This document shows, piece by piece, positions 1 through 12,500 of a DNA stretch of 64,000 nt (position 1 is the first letter of the stretch; every line of letters starts with the position of its first letter). This DNA is from Penelope pileata (lineage: Eukaryota; Chordata; Aves; Galliformes; Cracidae). The translations under genes were made by a program, and so were the position numbers. The stretch covers positions 74,046 to 138,045 of the forward strand of contig WBMW01001602.1 in assembly GCA_013396635.1 (NCBI GenBank), read 5' to 3'. Under the pieces are notes generated by a model, which was given only the letters and a program-made list of their open reading frames with translations, ran no database searches and was not told where the DNA came from.

Positions 1-3000
1 CCAAAAGTCGGACCAGAATGTCATCAGGTTTGCACCTTACATAATAAGACCTCAAGAGGTCTTTTCCCTAGCATACATTGTGTGTTAAAAGTACAAAAGC
101 AGCAAAGGAAGTCTACAAAATCCTTCCAATCCCAGGAGACTGGATAGGAAAGCAAAGGACAGAGGAAAAGAAAAAAAAAAAAAAAAAGTGAACATTGTGG
201 ATTGTGTGCTGAGGAGCCAAAGGCTCTAGTGTTGTGGTGCATTGGATCATATTCCAATGGTAGACAAGGCTGTTCAAACGGGAATGCCTGCATCTCATAG
301 ATAGAAGAAGCTAATCTTCTTAGCCAAATACAAGTTTAAATGCCCTTTTCATTGCTCAGGCTAATAACACATGGAAATTGTGCAGTGAACGCAGAAGTAG
401 CAAAACTTACTGCACTGGAACAAATGTGACAAGGAATGTAAAAAATGCCTTTTTTTTCCCCAAATGTTTATGAGCCCATGCCAGAGTTCCAAGTAACTAG
501 CACAAGGGTTTAGAAAATCCACACATTAACAAGATGAAATCTGATTAAGTGTTCAGTATATAAATCTCTAGGCTGACTTATGTTATGGAGTTGTTAAAAA
601 CACTGCTTATAACCTGTACTAACAAGTATTTTGATGAGTAACAGACTTTGCTAATAAAGACTAGATTTGTATAGATATGTGTCCTACACTTCTATACATA
701 CACAAACAATCCAAATCCTGCTTCATAACCCTCTGGGTTTTATGCCTCCTCTGCATTTTCTCCACTTTTTTTCCTACTGCTTTTTAAACTGTCTTCTCAA
801 TGCAGTCAGTCACATTTCCATAAACAGCAGCTGGACAAGAAGCAATGCACATTACAGCTGGCTTCAAGTTATCTCTACGCTCATGTCACAGCCTCTCTTT
901 CATTCATTTGGATTCCTCTCCCCAGCAGCTCATTTAGGTAGAAAAAGATAGAGGCTAATCTTTGGGAAATACTTTTCTTTTTTTTTTAAATGTTTGTTAT
1001 TGGACAGTGGTCAGAAATTAGGAGGAACTGACAATTAAATCACAGCAGACTTTTTTCAGAAGGAAACCAAGGACTAAAAGCATAAGTGATATTCTTGAAT
1101 ACCTGTTGTCTTCCTGGTAATTCAAATGTAGGATGCTTACAAATGCTCACAAATCACTTGGATAAAAAAGCAAATCTCAGAGTAGGTTTTATAATATTTC
1201 ACAACATCAAGATAGAGAATTAAAGAAGTTTCCCTTTCTAATACATGAACCTGCCGTATATTAATATGGGAGACTTCTATTTGCCGTAAGTCCAGCCCAC
1301 AAGCAAGCAAAACCAACATTGTGACTAGAGTACCTGCAGTTTTCTTACTAAATGTTCTAACGTGACATGCTGAATCCAAAACATGGTTTCTGTGTTTTGA
1401 ATGTCATTGTGATTGAAACCCTGTGTCTGTAGCAGTTACCTGTCCAGAAGTCAGCAGTTATGACTAGATTATGTTACCTATGTGGAAGGAGGATATCTCA
1501 AGGAAGCAGTAATATTTATACACAGTTTCTGGAAGAGACTCATTTTCAGACTTGACAGAAATGATAAATGAAGTAGACTCTAAGAGAATGGAAAGATCAC
1601 ACTAAAAGAAAAACAAAAATCCCCAAAATGGAGGAGGAGTTCCACAAATTGAGAGAGATGACCTGTTTGGTCAAAATCCTCGTCCTGGTTAAATGTTTAT
1701 GTTAAGATGGCAATTGGAAAATGAAAAGTGACAGATGGCAACGGAAAAATAGGTGAAACAACAATCTATACAAATCAGACACTTTTGACAGGATAAGAAA
1801 TTCAAGTGGAAAGATAAACAGTTGATGGATAGCCTGAAATAGAAGAGAGAAATTGAATTATGAACAATCTCCTTCATTTCGCACAACCTGGATGCTATCA
1901 GGAATGTTTCAGTGTATAAAATAAAAATATGTAACTGCTCATTTTCAGTAAAGTGGAGATACTGCTGCATAATAGCTTCAAATACACATTGAAAGGGAAC
2001 GGGGACTAGATGAATCCTGAAGAATTTGATGTTCAAGCATTACTCCTTCAGGAAAGCAAGTGCTCACTATTACAGCTCCACACCTTTATGACCCATTGCT
2101 AGATGCAGAAAATACTATTATCACTTTATGAGAAAAACACCAAGAGTTCAAAACAATTGCACGTCACAGACCAGAGATCAAAGCCACATGAGCAATCTTC
2201 AGCCTGTGTTCAGACCATCATTCAGCAGAGTAGTGGTTACAGGCACACAGGGGTAGCTCACAGTGAAGTTTTCAATTTTCCAGATTTGAGAAGCTAAGCA
2301 ATGTGTGACTGAGCTTCTCCTTCCAAGAATGTGTTCAGAAGTAGTTTGCAGGTTGTGTCACCTTGCATACCTCAGTGAAAGTCATTAAGGATAAGTGTTT
2401 GCTGTCTAAAACAACTTGCTCTTTCCACAGAAACAAAGAGCTTCATTAAAAAATCATTACTTTTGTTACAGTAAGAGATAATTGAATCAGCCAGCAGTTG
2501 AAGGAAGCCAATTGAGAACAAAATCTCCTGTCCTGTTGCTGATCATAAGTAAATCAAAATTTGTCAAGATGGGAGAGGAAAAGTACCTTCTGTTTACACA
2601 CAGCATGAAAACAAGATGGAACGAGGCACCTTCAGACTGAGACTTTTCGTAAGCTCTGATGTCTCCCCTATTTCACACTGTTGTGGGCCACCAGCGAACT
2701 CAATTTATCAGTAAAGCCAGAAAGACACTGTCTTTATCAACAGAGCACAGTAAGGAGAGTAGAGACCAAAGCTATCTTACAGAAATTTATCTCCCTTTCT
2801 TTCCTCTCATTGCTATTACTATTATAACATTGTTTCACTAGCAAATGCAACTTAATTTCCAGCACATCCATACTTTTTGTCTTTTTTTTTTTTTAAACTT
2901 GTTTTTGGATATATTTTTCTGGAGAGAATGGAGAAAAGGCAAAAATGAAAAAATCCCCCAAGTGAAAGAAAAGCAGTCACACAGAAATTTGGAATTCATG

Positions 3001-5353
3001 GCTAAAGGGCTTCTAAAAAAGTTTTCCAGGCATTCAGCTTCATATCTTAATTTCTAAGGCAAGTAATCTTTTAGGTGTAACATTCTGTTATACTTTTCTT
3101 CCCTACTCTTCCCAGCACTCTCAGTATCATTCAGCATTTCTCTTGCAAGGAAGACAGTCATCACCTCACTCAACCACAAGACACCTATGTAAATAAAATC
3201 AAGTGCTCCTGCTAGGGTTAAGAGCTCAGTTTTCATAACCTCTTGCACAGAGAAGAAACAATGGACTTGGACATCCAAATACTCTAATTAGCAGTACAAC
3301 GGCACCTTAGTTTTTCTCTATATACAGTTTTCCTCCTTCTAGACTGCAGCACAAAATGACTTCAGCATGATCACAAATTCACATAACTATCTATGCAAGT
3401 CTGCTTTGACTCCCTGAGGTAACGTTTCATGTTTTAAGGGAGGTAGAACCATCTTGTTCATCCTGATAAGACACATTATTTCTCCTCTTTCAAGAACTAC
3501 AGATTTCTGCCTATTCCATCTGTTCAAGTCATATCTTTAATCAAAGATGTTTATGTTGGAGGATCCTGAGTGGAAGGATTTGTAGCCTGTTTCTTCACTA
3601 TCTTATACGTGCTATTTCTGCTAATTTGAAGATATATGTGCTGCTGTTTCTGTATGACACATCACTTCCACACTCTCCATTGCTGCTGCACCATCCACTA
3701 AACCTCACCACGCTCGCCAGCCATGCTCTCATTTGTGTTCTTTTGTCATTCAGTCAATCAGTATATAAAAACCTGCCACAAAGTGGAATTATGCCATGTG
3801 AAGATTGATCCAGTGCCTGCAGGACACTAAGCCCAAGCAGCAGAGAATCCCTTGATATACCGATATCATTAATAATGTTAGAGCTTAGTCATAGCTGTAG
3901 TTGTTAAATACAGAGAAATAGACGCTGTCTGGTAGCAATGCTTCATATCATTATGTAAGTTAACACATATATTGACAAATACAGCCGTTTAAAAGCAACT
4001 AGACGCTTTCTAATTGCCTTTACTTATTGACTCAGCGACTGCATTAAACAATTGATTTTCAGACCCTAGCAGGCAGATCTTGAGTACAAATGAAAAGAAT
4101 CTAGCACAATGAAATCCCATTTCTTAGAACATCCTATATCATCCGGAAGTTCCATGTGACAAATTCCAAAGTAACAGAGCTGCAGCTTTCATTATAGCCC
4201 ATGGACTAGACCATTTCTAAGAGAAAATGGTAAATGATAGTTTCAAGCTTTTCCTTCCTTTCCCTGCTCTCCCCAGAGACTCACTATTATTTTGTTTCCG
4301 CAATAAAACTGATACTTTTCACATCAGAAAAAGAATTCTGAAGCATAAAGAAAAAAAATCTGATATGACAAGCATTGCAAACACATTTAACAAGCTACTT
4401 TAATTATCCTCCTAAGATTTTCCCATTTGTACTCTGATCATTGTTTTCTTAATAAACTTAATTATGCTTCATTTGCTCATTCTGCACTCATCTCAGTGTA
4501 TATTCCAGGTAGAAAAGAGGTGTCTGTTTGTAGCAGAAACCTCAGATAACTGTTACATATTATTTTGCTATACAACATGTATATATATATATAAAGCAAG
4601 ATAAAAGCTTATCTTTGGGCAATATGAATATTGAGTAGGAAGCCAAGGCTTTTCCACAGCTGAAAAGCAAAACCTGCTGCCTGCCTTGCCTGAAAAGCCA
4701 TCAATCTAAAGATCATCACTGGGCAGATGACTGGAAAAATGAAGAAAATCAACTGCTATCATTTGCATTTTAAAGATTAGTATTAATAAATTCTGGTTTC
4801 TCAGCAGAAGAAACCTTTCCACAAACTTGACCTTTGAGAAAGTCAGAAAGAACAGCTGGGAATAAATGTGCTCTGTAAGTCAAGTACTGAGATACTTACG
4901 CAGTTACTGCTTACAATTTATGCACTGCTAATGCTTTTAAAGTCAATAGGAATTATTGCATTATGATTGAGTAGAGACTGAGTAAACCCTAGTGTACAAT
5001 AACTTAAGGGCTGATGAGTTGTTTCCTCTAACTTTTGTTAAGGCCCATATTTGCTCACCTAGCGTGACCAAACTTATTTAATTTAGGTTGCTTTTTGAGA
5101 TACATCAAATTAATTTTATTTAATCTACTGAGATGCATAACTGTTGCCCCATACTCTCAGATGTTTGAGCACAATGTCACTCCTTAGAATCTATACAGAA
5201 ACAGCTGTCCTTTACACCCTGACCTTCAAAATCGTGGCGTAGTAATTACACAATACATTAAGTTTAAAAAGCACCACATGCTAAATTTCTAAATTAAAAA
5301 AAAGATACAAAAGTACAAAATAGCATTTGAATATAATCCATTCCATACCTTAC
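1..5353 (-). other. GABBR2: GABBR2 intron downstream of the exon (start of intron 2), partial
   Basis: This is the sequence after the donor site GTAAGG at 5353-5348, read on the minus strand. I searched it for the next expected GABBR2 block (the segment beginning near LSFAATTPVL) and did not find it, so exon 3 lies beyond the left edge. It is AT-rich with no recognisable interspersed repeat. Simple sequence includes an A17 run at 171-187 and a (TA)7 run at 4580-4593. The open frames here are short, of biased composition, and look like chance. Confidence 0.85.
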
Positions 5354-5491
5354 CTGAACCAAATTCCATCCTTTTAGAGATTCAGCAATGATAGAGGTAA
5401 CAGTTGCACAAACACCACCAAAAACCATCAGATGATTAGGTCCATATTTTATTGCATCATAGAAGGCTTTGAGTCCTTTTGCATTGTCACA
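5354..5491 (-). CDS. GABBR2: GABBR2 internal coding exon (probably exon 2), Venus-flytrap domain of GABA-B receptor subunit 2
   Basis: GABBR2 is the class C GPCR subunit that pairs with GABBR1 to form the GABA-B receptor; its N-terminal Venus-flytrap domain does not bind GABA but contacts GABBR1, and its membrane domain couples to Gi/o. The minus-strand frame encodes 46 residues, starting CDNAKGLKAFYDAIKYG and ending AESLKGWNLVQ, which I recognise as GABBR2. From memory it differs from human at about three positions (AT for PS after the second Cys, K for Q near the end). The exon is bounded by ...TTTCCAG at its 5' side and CAG|GTAAGG at its 3' side, both canonical, with phase 0 at each end. 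The two Cys are 27 residues apart, matching the Cys108-Cys135 disulfide of the GABBR2 structure, so the exon should cover residues 108-153 and include dimer-interface Tyr118. The frame stays open into both introns but loses all resemblance there. Exons 1 and 3 are not in the window. Confidence 0.96.
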
Positions 5492-5511
5492 CTGGAAAAA
5501 AAAAAAAAAAA
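5492..5511 (-). promoter_or_regulatory. 3' splice acceptor with uninterrupted T16 polypyrimidine tract
   Basis: On the minus strand the acceptor reads sixteen T, then CCAG, then the exon's TGT codon. It is an unusually pure homopolymer tract placed directly against the AG. Such a run is prone to length slippage and may differ between individuals or be miscounted by sequencing. Confidence 0.85.
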
Positions 5512-8500
5512 GGCAATATTCACCATCACAAATAACATGATTTAGTAAGAAATAAAATACCGAGGAAGGGTAAATTTTGAGGGGTTGCACTTAAATTGCA
5601 TAATCTTGTGGCCCAAGCATGAAAAACTTGAGCACTCTGCTCTGGAATGCTAACAGGCTGAAGTAAAAAACAGGAAAACCTCTCCTTACATCACAGAAAT
5701 GCTCATACGCTTCCCTTCTAAGCCAAAGCTGGGATATCTGAATTTTGATACCACCTTTTGACAAAGAATAAAAAAAAACAACAAAACATGATTGATTGGA
5801 ACTTCTTCTGCATCCAGAGCTATCATCTCCCGAAGCAAAATTTGGAACGTAGCACTAGATGTCAGTGGAACTTCCACAGTTGGAAGAAACTATCCATTGC
5901 ACCTGTTTGTAAAGCAAGCTCCATCCCTAAACAAAGCACCTAAGTAACCTCTCCTTAAGGTCCATAATCAGCACTCCGTGTGTTTATATATATATATAAT
6001 ACATATATTTGGACTGACTGGTAATACATCTCTGCAGTGACACATGTATTGTAGAGAGCCTGTCATTTAGAAAGACAACACAAAATCTGCAAAAAATATC
6101 AAAAGAATATTCCTTTAAAGTGCTAGAAATTAATCTATCTGCTTTCATAGCACTCCTTGCTTTGAGCAGAAGACTGGACTAAATGGCCTTCTAAAGTCCC
6201 ATCCAACATGGCTTGTTCTGGTTTTCTCTGATAATTAGTTAGATATATTTTTTTGCAATTGAAAAAATTATCAAACTGAGACCAGGACTGGAAACAAATA
6301 AAAGGTGATGTTAGTCAGTATTGGAAAAGCTATGAATATCACTCCTTGACTGGAGTAATATCAATCATTCATAATAACTTATGCAGTCCTGGCTTAATTC
6401 CTGAGTTTGCAGCATAATATTAATAAAACATGTACCTGAAGTTCAGAATTTGATTCCAACCTATTTTGGAAGTCAGCCTGCCATCAGGCTCTAATCGTAG
6501 CTGCCACTGTTCCAGTAGTAGCTCCACTTTCTTTATAGCTCTTTGAAACAATATCCTCTGCCCTCTTTTCCCTCCTGTGGATCTATCTCATTATAATCTT
6601 TACATAAACTATTGTACACCAAACTTCCATATTTCATTGTTACAATTCAATAAAACAGTTCATTTACTATCAGCATCCAACCACTAATTGTTCTGCATTC
6701 TGTTGAAAGAATAAAGATTTTGCCTAAGAAGTTTGCAAGCTTATATTAATCTACTTACTATGCTAAAAGAAAAATTATTCTATTTGCATGTAACTTGTAC
6801 AAATAGAATTATTGCTCTTACTTATTCAGAAGTATGCAGATTATTACAGCACAGACTTTAAAATTGCATAATATAGTACAACTTTTTCTATTTTATTACA
6901 GAAAAACAAACATTCAATGCAGCAGAGACTCCCTTGTCAGTTTGATGGATTGCTGGCAAGCTCACAACATGAAGGAATCAAGACTGTGATCAGACACTGT
7001 CCTCCGTACTTACTCCCCCACCCTCTACTTAAAGACCAGTTTATTCCAAGTGCAACTAGAATGCTGTACTACTAGTTCTGAAAGCTCTAGTGTCCTTGAT
7101 TGCTTAAAGTATGAACTTCACCAAGCTTTAGCCAAGACTTTGCTCTCATCCACTCACCTTTTCAAACTGCAACAAGATTATTGAATCAGTATTCGTACCA
7201 ACTTAAAAGCAGACAATAGAATTCATATGCTTGCATTGTCACGTTTTCAGTGTTTCATTGAATAACGGTTTAAAAAAAAGATACATATATGAAATAAGGA
7301 GGATGTCAACAGTAAAACAACTGTTGGAAGCTGTAGCCCATTAAGTTGGTGTACATGAGAAGTCATGAAGAAATAAAATTCTGTATTCTAAGTGACAAAG
7401 ACCTACAATCTGTTATCTGAAGTAACATTCATACTAAAATTTGCCCTTACATCACAGAACACTGAGGATCCTTTAAATGGTATTTGCCTACAAAATATTT
7501 CTCTCTGCTGTAAAGCCACCTTATGCAGTTGTAAGGTTTCCAGTGGGTTGATTTGCTGGGAGGTTCAGAATAGCTACCATAAGACGACCCTTTTTCTTAT
7601 TTGCTTGATCTTTGCATGTTTATAAAGATACTTACATGAAAACAACACTTGCCCAAACACACGGCATTTCTAGTTGGATGACATGCAAAAAGCTTTTTTG
7701 TGTGTCTGTTTCAAAGCATAAAGATTTACACTGCAGAGATATGTTACATATCAGTCCAAAATATGGACAAAAATGTGTGGGGTTCTACTGCATAAAATTT
7801 CAGTTACAAGCCTACCATGTTCTCATCTTTGCACTTTCATCTTGACTCATCTCAGCTCTCTGTTTCTTAGGCCACCAAAATTAATTACAGGAGTCACTCT
7901 GTTCCTTGAGCAAAACTGCCAAAATAGTTCAAAATATGTCTCAGAAGTGAAGAAAAAACTTAATACTATGGCCGGCCACAAATGAACAGAAGCAAAAGGA
8001 AAAATAATGAAGTTGGGAGAAAGCAGACTTTCACATTTGTTTAATGTCACATTTCACAACATATACCATATATAATATTCTTTCTTGCAAGCAACAGAAC
8101 AGTCTGTCACAAGCATTAAAAAGAAAACATTCAGATAAAGTTAATAGCTCTACAGAGCCAGAGAGACAAGCAGTTACAAAAGGCTTCTTCCTGACTCTAG
8201 TCTGAAGAGCATATCCCAAAGTCCTTTTATAATGCAACTTTTTCAGAGATCCCAGAAGGCCCTATTGCTGCTCAACCACCATCTATTGCCAAACTATAAT
8301 ATATGCTTAAAAGTGGGCACTGCTGTAGAAGGGCAACAAGATCAGACAGAAATGCCTACCTTACAACCAAACAAGGTCCTGAATTGTTCTCACCAAGTGA
8401 CTAGGCCCATTAGCAGTGCTCTGCAGCAATCTAATTACGATACATCAAAAGCAAGCATAAGGACCAAAATCTGTAGTAAAAGGTAAAAGCTACAGAGACC

Positions 8501-11379
8501 TGGCCACACAGAGATGACAAGGAACTCTACTAGGTTATTAATTAAAGCATGACTAACAGCAATGAAGAGAAAATAAACTCATAAAAGTCACAAACATAAA
8601 CGATTAAAAATATCACCTAAAGGAGACAGTGTTGTTTTTGCTAGTTCTACTCTTTCACCTAAATTGACAATAAGATCTTTCTTTTGCTGAGCTGAACTGC
8701 AGCTGGCTCACTTCTGACTCATGTATAAAAAGAGGCAGACAAGCTGTATGGATGATCTTGACCGCATGTTGAAACACTAAGGATGGTTGCAACGCATTTG
8801 GTTGGAGAAATCTAGCAGTGCAATTGAATCTTCACATGCATGAGATACAGTACGTGAAGTTTTCTTTGGAGGAAAGGGTTTAAATCTACTCATCCCAGAC
8901 ACATTAATTGTTTTGCTTAGCCTCAGTCAAGAGCCAGAAATAAGGCACATACAAATAGAAAACAAACATATTAATGAATAATTTTATTTCACGTATCCCT
9001 CAATGCACTGACTTGTGGTACAGACTGTATGGACAATTCACACTGAGAAATACCAGCACATCACCAAGCAGGATGTGTCTCACTGAGACAAAGACTTATT
9101 AATATCACAGATGGCACCTCACAAAGTCACACTTTCCATTTCCAAGGAAACAGAATCACTTATTTTAAATAGGAAAATAGATGAACTGCTGCATAGGAGA
9201 GGAATTGAATGAGTTTGGGGACTGAAGTGTTAACCTTCCTGAACCTTCTTTGAAGGAGAGTCTGGCAAATAAAGACTATCACCCACTAGCAAGAAAGGAA
9301 TCAGAATAAGCAGGAAGAACGTACTGCCTGGAGGGTGACAGGTGCACAAGGACAACAAACCTCTCTGGGGAGGACAACATAGCAGCCAAAAACAAGAGCA
9401 AGACCTACTTGGATGTGTCCGAACGGTAACAGCAGCACAGAGGCATGGAAAAGTGCACATCCCTAAAGCCAAGAGAAGTTGAACTGACCTTTGGCTGCCA
9501 GGATGGCTGTCTGGCAGGCAGCGAGATGCCAGGGTGTACCCTCAAACTCTCAGGGCTACAAGAGTGACTTAGTGCCAATCCTCAACGCAGAGAATGGGAA
9601 TTTGCATGGATCTGATACATAAAGTTTGCTGACTCCTATGACACTGACAGGCATGAATAATTACAGGACTAACAGGAGAACTGGTACCTGTAATTTAACT
9701 GATTTTATTAGATTTGTAGTTTTACAAATAGCCATGAAAACTCTTGTGAATTGACGCATGATTATATTCATATTTCTAGCTATTGGATAGCTGCGCCCAG
9801 CTGTTTCTCAGTTAGCTATATTCTAGCACAACTCTCCTTGTCTGAGTAAAATGAAACCTGAGGAATTGTTTTGGTATCTTTTAAGCTTCTGAATACTTAG
9901 GTTATAGATCCCTTATGGTGAGAAGAAATAACCCACAGCTGTCATGTGCATATTGAAATATCAGACTTTTTCAAGTGATATGAGAGCTTTCAGCAACACT
10001 CTGCACTGAATATCATGAAAGGGAAGCAAATGTTCATAAATATCTGATGAGACCTCTTTGAGCAGAGAGAACAGAGTTACAAAGCATTATTCCAACCCTT
10101 CACAAAATCTTGCTCAGGAATTAACTCCATATTAAGCTATGAGCATGAAAGGAGCTAAGAGATGAAGAACACCAAAATGATTTTCATTTGACTTTCATTC
10201 AGTTTTAAAGTCATCAAGCAATACTGACAATTCAGTGAAGAACACTTGGAAACTGTTCTGAGCTATACCAAAGGTCAAACAGATTAACATCCTCTGCCTG
10301 GGCTTATGGGAAGGACATGCTTCTCCTGAGAAACTTCCAGAACCAGAAACTCTATTTTTCCATTTAATCACTCTAGCTGGATTTTCCTTCCATAAGTTTG
10401 TTCAACAGCTCTTGAAACCATCACTTTGATGTCCACAACATCCTGCAACAACAGCTTCCCTTTATTTATTCTATATTTCTTAAACACCACGTTAAGTACA
10501 TTTGAAAAATCTTGCCATCAGATGTTACAAATGTTTTAAATTCACAAATATATGAAAAGAAGTTGGATTCGTTCATAGATCAAAAACAATCAAAGACTTC
10601 TTAATAAAGAGGCAATGATTTTCACAGGAATCACAAATCATTGGTGGCTAGTATAGCGTTCTGGGAATACACAATTAAATGCTTGCCCTGTTCTCATACG
10701 TTCTGCTAATCTTTTTTTTTTTTTTTTTTCCTTTTTCTTTTTGAGGACAATGACTAATACTCATACCAATTCTTGGTCTGATCCACTATAGCAATTTCTG
10801 TATTCTGTATTTGAAACACAGCCCACAACTACATCAGACTTTTCTGCCTCAAAACTGAGGTTAGTTCATCCTAAACTGCAGGCTCTTCTGTTTGATTTCC
10901 TTAATCATTTTAATTACTAGCAATTAAAATTAATTTTGATAGAGGAGTGGACATAGCAGAGAAGGACTAAATGAACACAGTAAAATATTTCCTAGTAAAT
11001 TAACCCTCTCAACTTGACATCTTTTTATTAGCTACACTCTGTAACTTTCCCTAGCAACTTCTTTACCTGACGCATCCTGCTGTACAGGGAACAGTTCACA
11101 GAGTGTTACCACCAAGGGACTAGTGTTTAGTTTCCCATTTAATAGCTTTTATTTTACTTCTGGTACCACCAACCTATTCATAAATCACTGATTCTGCAGC
11201 AGTGGTGACAACTAACTCTTTTGTCACCACTTTCCCTAAGAGACAGCCTAAACATCTTGTAAAGTTTTGCCTTCTTGCTCAACGTCATTTTGTTTTTTCT
11301 TAGTTCACTGCTATTTGGGAACTGAAACCATCCAGAAAAATAAACAAGAATTTGTTTCTCCTTATACAAAGAGTACATG
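5512..11379. other. Intronic stretch without genes
   Basis: AT-rich intron. Apart from the CR1 tail at about 6.15 kb I see only simple sequence: a (TA)7 run at 5985-5998 and a T18 run at 10712-10729. No exon, RNA gene or convincing open frame was found. Confidence 0.6.
6151..6232 (+). repeat. CR1 LINE 3'-end fragment, old
   Basis: The stretch TTTGAGCAGAAGACTGGACT followed by AAATGGCCTTCTAAAGTCCC and ATCCAAC matches the conserved last ~80 bases of CR1 elements (the 'ttgagcaggaggttggactagatgacctc...aggtcccttccaac' tail). It is diverged and lacks a clear terminal ATTCTATG repeat, so it is an old 5'-truncated copy. It lies about 660 bp upstream of the GABBR2 exon, antisense to the gene. Confidence 0.8.
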
Positions 11380-11948
11380 TACGTAGGTTGCTCCAAAAAT
11401 AATGCCTCCCAATTGTTTCCATGGAAACTACAATAGCAGAAGAACACTATAAACACTATTTGACAGAGCAAATTCTCAGCTACAAAACACTATTTTACAA
11501 TGTAGCCACCACCATTACCTATGCATTTTCAACAACAACGAGCAACAGCCTACATGCCACACTCATAAAAACCTGCATGGTCATCCGAAACATGACTTGT
11601 CTTTCACATCACTGTCAGCACTAATGAAATGCACCACCCAGCACCTCACTGTGCTCACATCCACTATTTGGTCTCCAGAAATGTTGTGCAGGTGTCAGTA
11701 AATGTCAATGGGTGCCATTTATTCCGCACGGAGGAATTCAATTCCACACCTTCGCTTCTATCACACTTCCAAGTCAGACGCCATTTGGTCAGACTGCCCC
11801 TCTGCTGCCATTTGTCACACAGCAACAAACTGTAACAGAATGTTGGTGGGAAGGTTTAACCTCTACTGCCATACCACCACCATCCACCTCTGATGTCACA
11901 GGCCAATGTAATAAAATATGAGGCATTACTTTCAGAGCAGCCCTTGTA
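11380..11948 (+). mobile_element. Galluhop-type mariner DNA element (non-autonomous or degraded copy)
   Basis: The element opens with TTGCTCCAAAAATAATGCCT (11388-11407) and closes with AGGCATTACTTTCAGAGCAG (11921-11940). The second is the reverse complement of the first at 16 of 20 positions, giving terminal inverted repeats. Flanking TA dinucleotides at 11380-11381 and 11947-11948 fit the TA target duplication of Tc1/mariner transposons, giving an element of about 565 bp. The interior agrees with the chicken mariner repeat (galluhop/Mariner1) as I remember it. On the minus strand, the end nearest the left repeat reads as a broken frame resembling a mariner transposase C-terminus, with in-frame stops, so it makes no active transposase. 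Its presence favours a galliform bird. Confidence 0.9.
11415..11428. promoter_or_regulatory. Perfect 14-bp palindrome matching an RFX X-box, inside the mariner element
   Basis: GTTTCCATGGAAAC is its own reverse complement and fits the RFX-family X-box pattern (two GTNNCC/GGNNAC half-sites around AT). It belongs to the transposon's own sequence just inside the left terminal repeat. Binding is inferred, not shown. Confidence 0.55.
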
Positions 11949-12344
11949 GTTTCTCCCCCGTTTTTCAGTCTATCCATTTTCATTTATACAGCTTGTATTT
12001 TCTTCCCCTTTAGTAGTTCCGCTAGTATATATATATATATTTATACTGAATGAATCCAGTTTAAGCACTCCTAGATAAAATAGACTTGAAATGTAAAAAA
12101 CAGATAAATCTTATGTAATGAAAACCAGCTGTAAGTTCCCACCAAGATAATATATGCAGTAAGACCAGAGATCAAGTTGACTTCCTCTTTTCACACTAAT
12201 TTTCGTTCAGCTTGGAAGTTGAAGCCTCTCCTCAAAGAGAGTTGAAGCCTTCCCTTGTCTGTAACAGTTACACAGGCAGAAGTTCAGAAGATCTTCAAGA
12301 AACATTTTGCATGATATGAAGACATGGCCTTTCAATAATGCGAC

Positions 12345-12500
12345 TGTATCGGGTTTACGTGGCAAGGTTTTGGTAGGCAGGGCAGCCTCTGTGAGCAGAG
12401 CCCAGCAGCTGCTCCACATCAGATCAGAGCCAGCACCAAAAGGGCCACACCCCTGGCCAGAGCTGAGCCATGAGCGATATTAAGAACACAAAAGAATGCT
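12345..12500 (+). mobile_element. ERVL-like endogenous retrovirus LTR fragment (solo, 5' part)
   Basis: From 12345 the sequence reads TGTATCGGGTTTACGTGGCA, then AGGTTTTGGTAG, and continues with GCAGCTGCTCCACATCAGATCAGAGCCAGC and CTGGCCAGAGCTGAGCC-like blocks. This is the opening of a common avian ERVL-type LTR as I recall it, starting with the TG of LTR termini. Only about 150 bp is recognisable, and no internal retroviral genes or partner LTR are seen. The right boundary is uncertain. Confidence 0.75.

Noticed and set aside
5686..5943. Frames on both strands a few hundred bases upstream of the GABBR2 exon, considered as an alternative exon
   Set aside because: The translation has no similarity to GABBR2 and no matching acceptor/donor pair preserves a frame into the exon.
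11421..11983. Cluster of short frames on both strands
   Set aside because: They are readings of the degraded mariner element and do not form an intact transposase.
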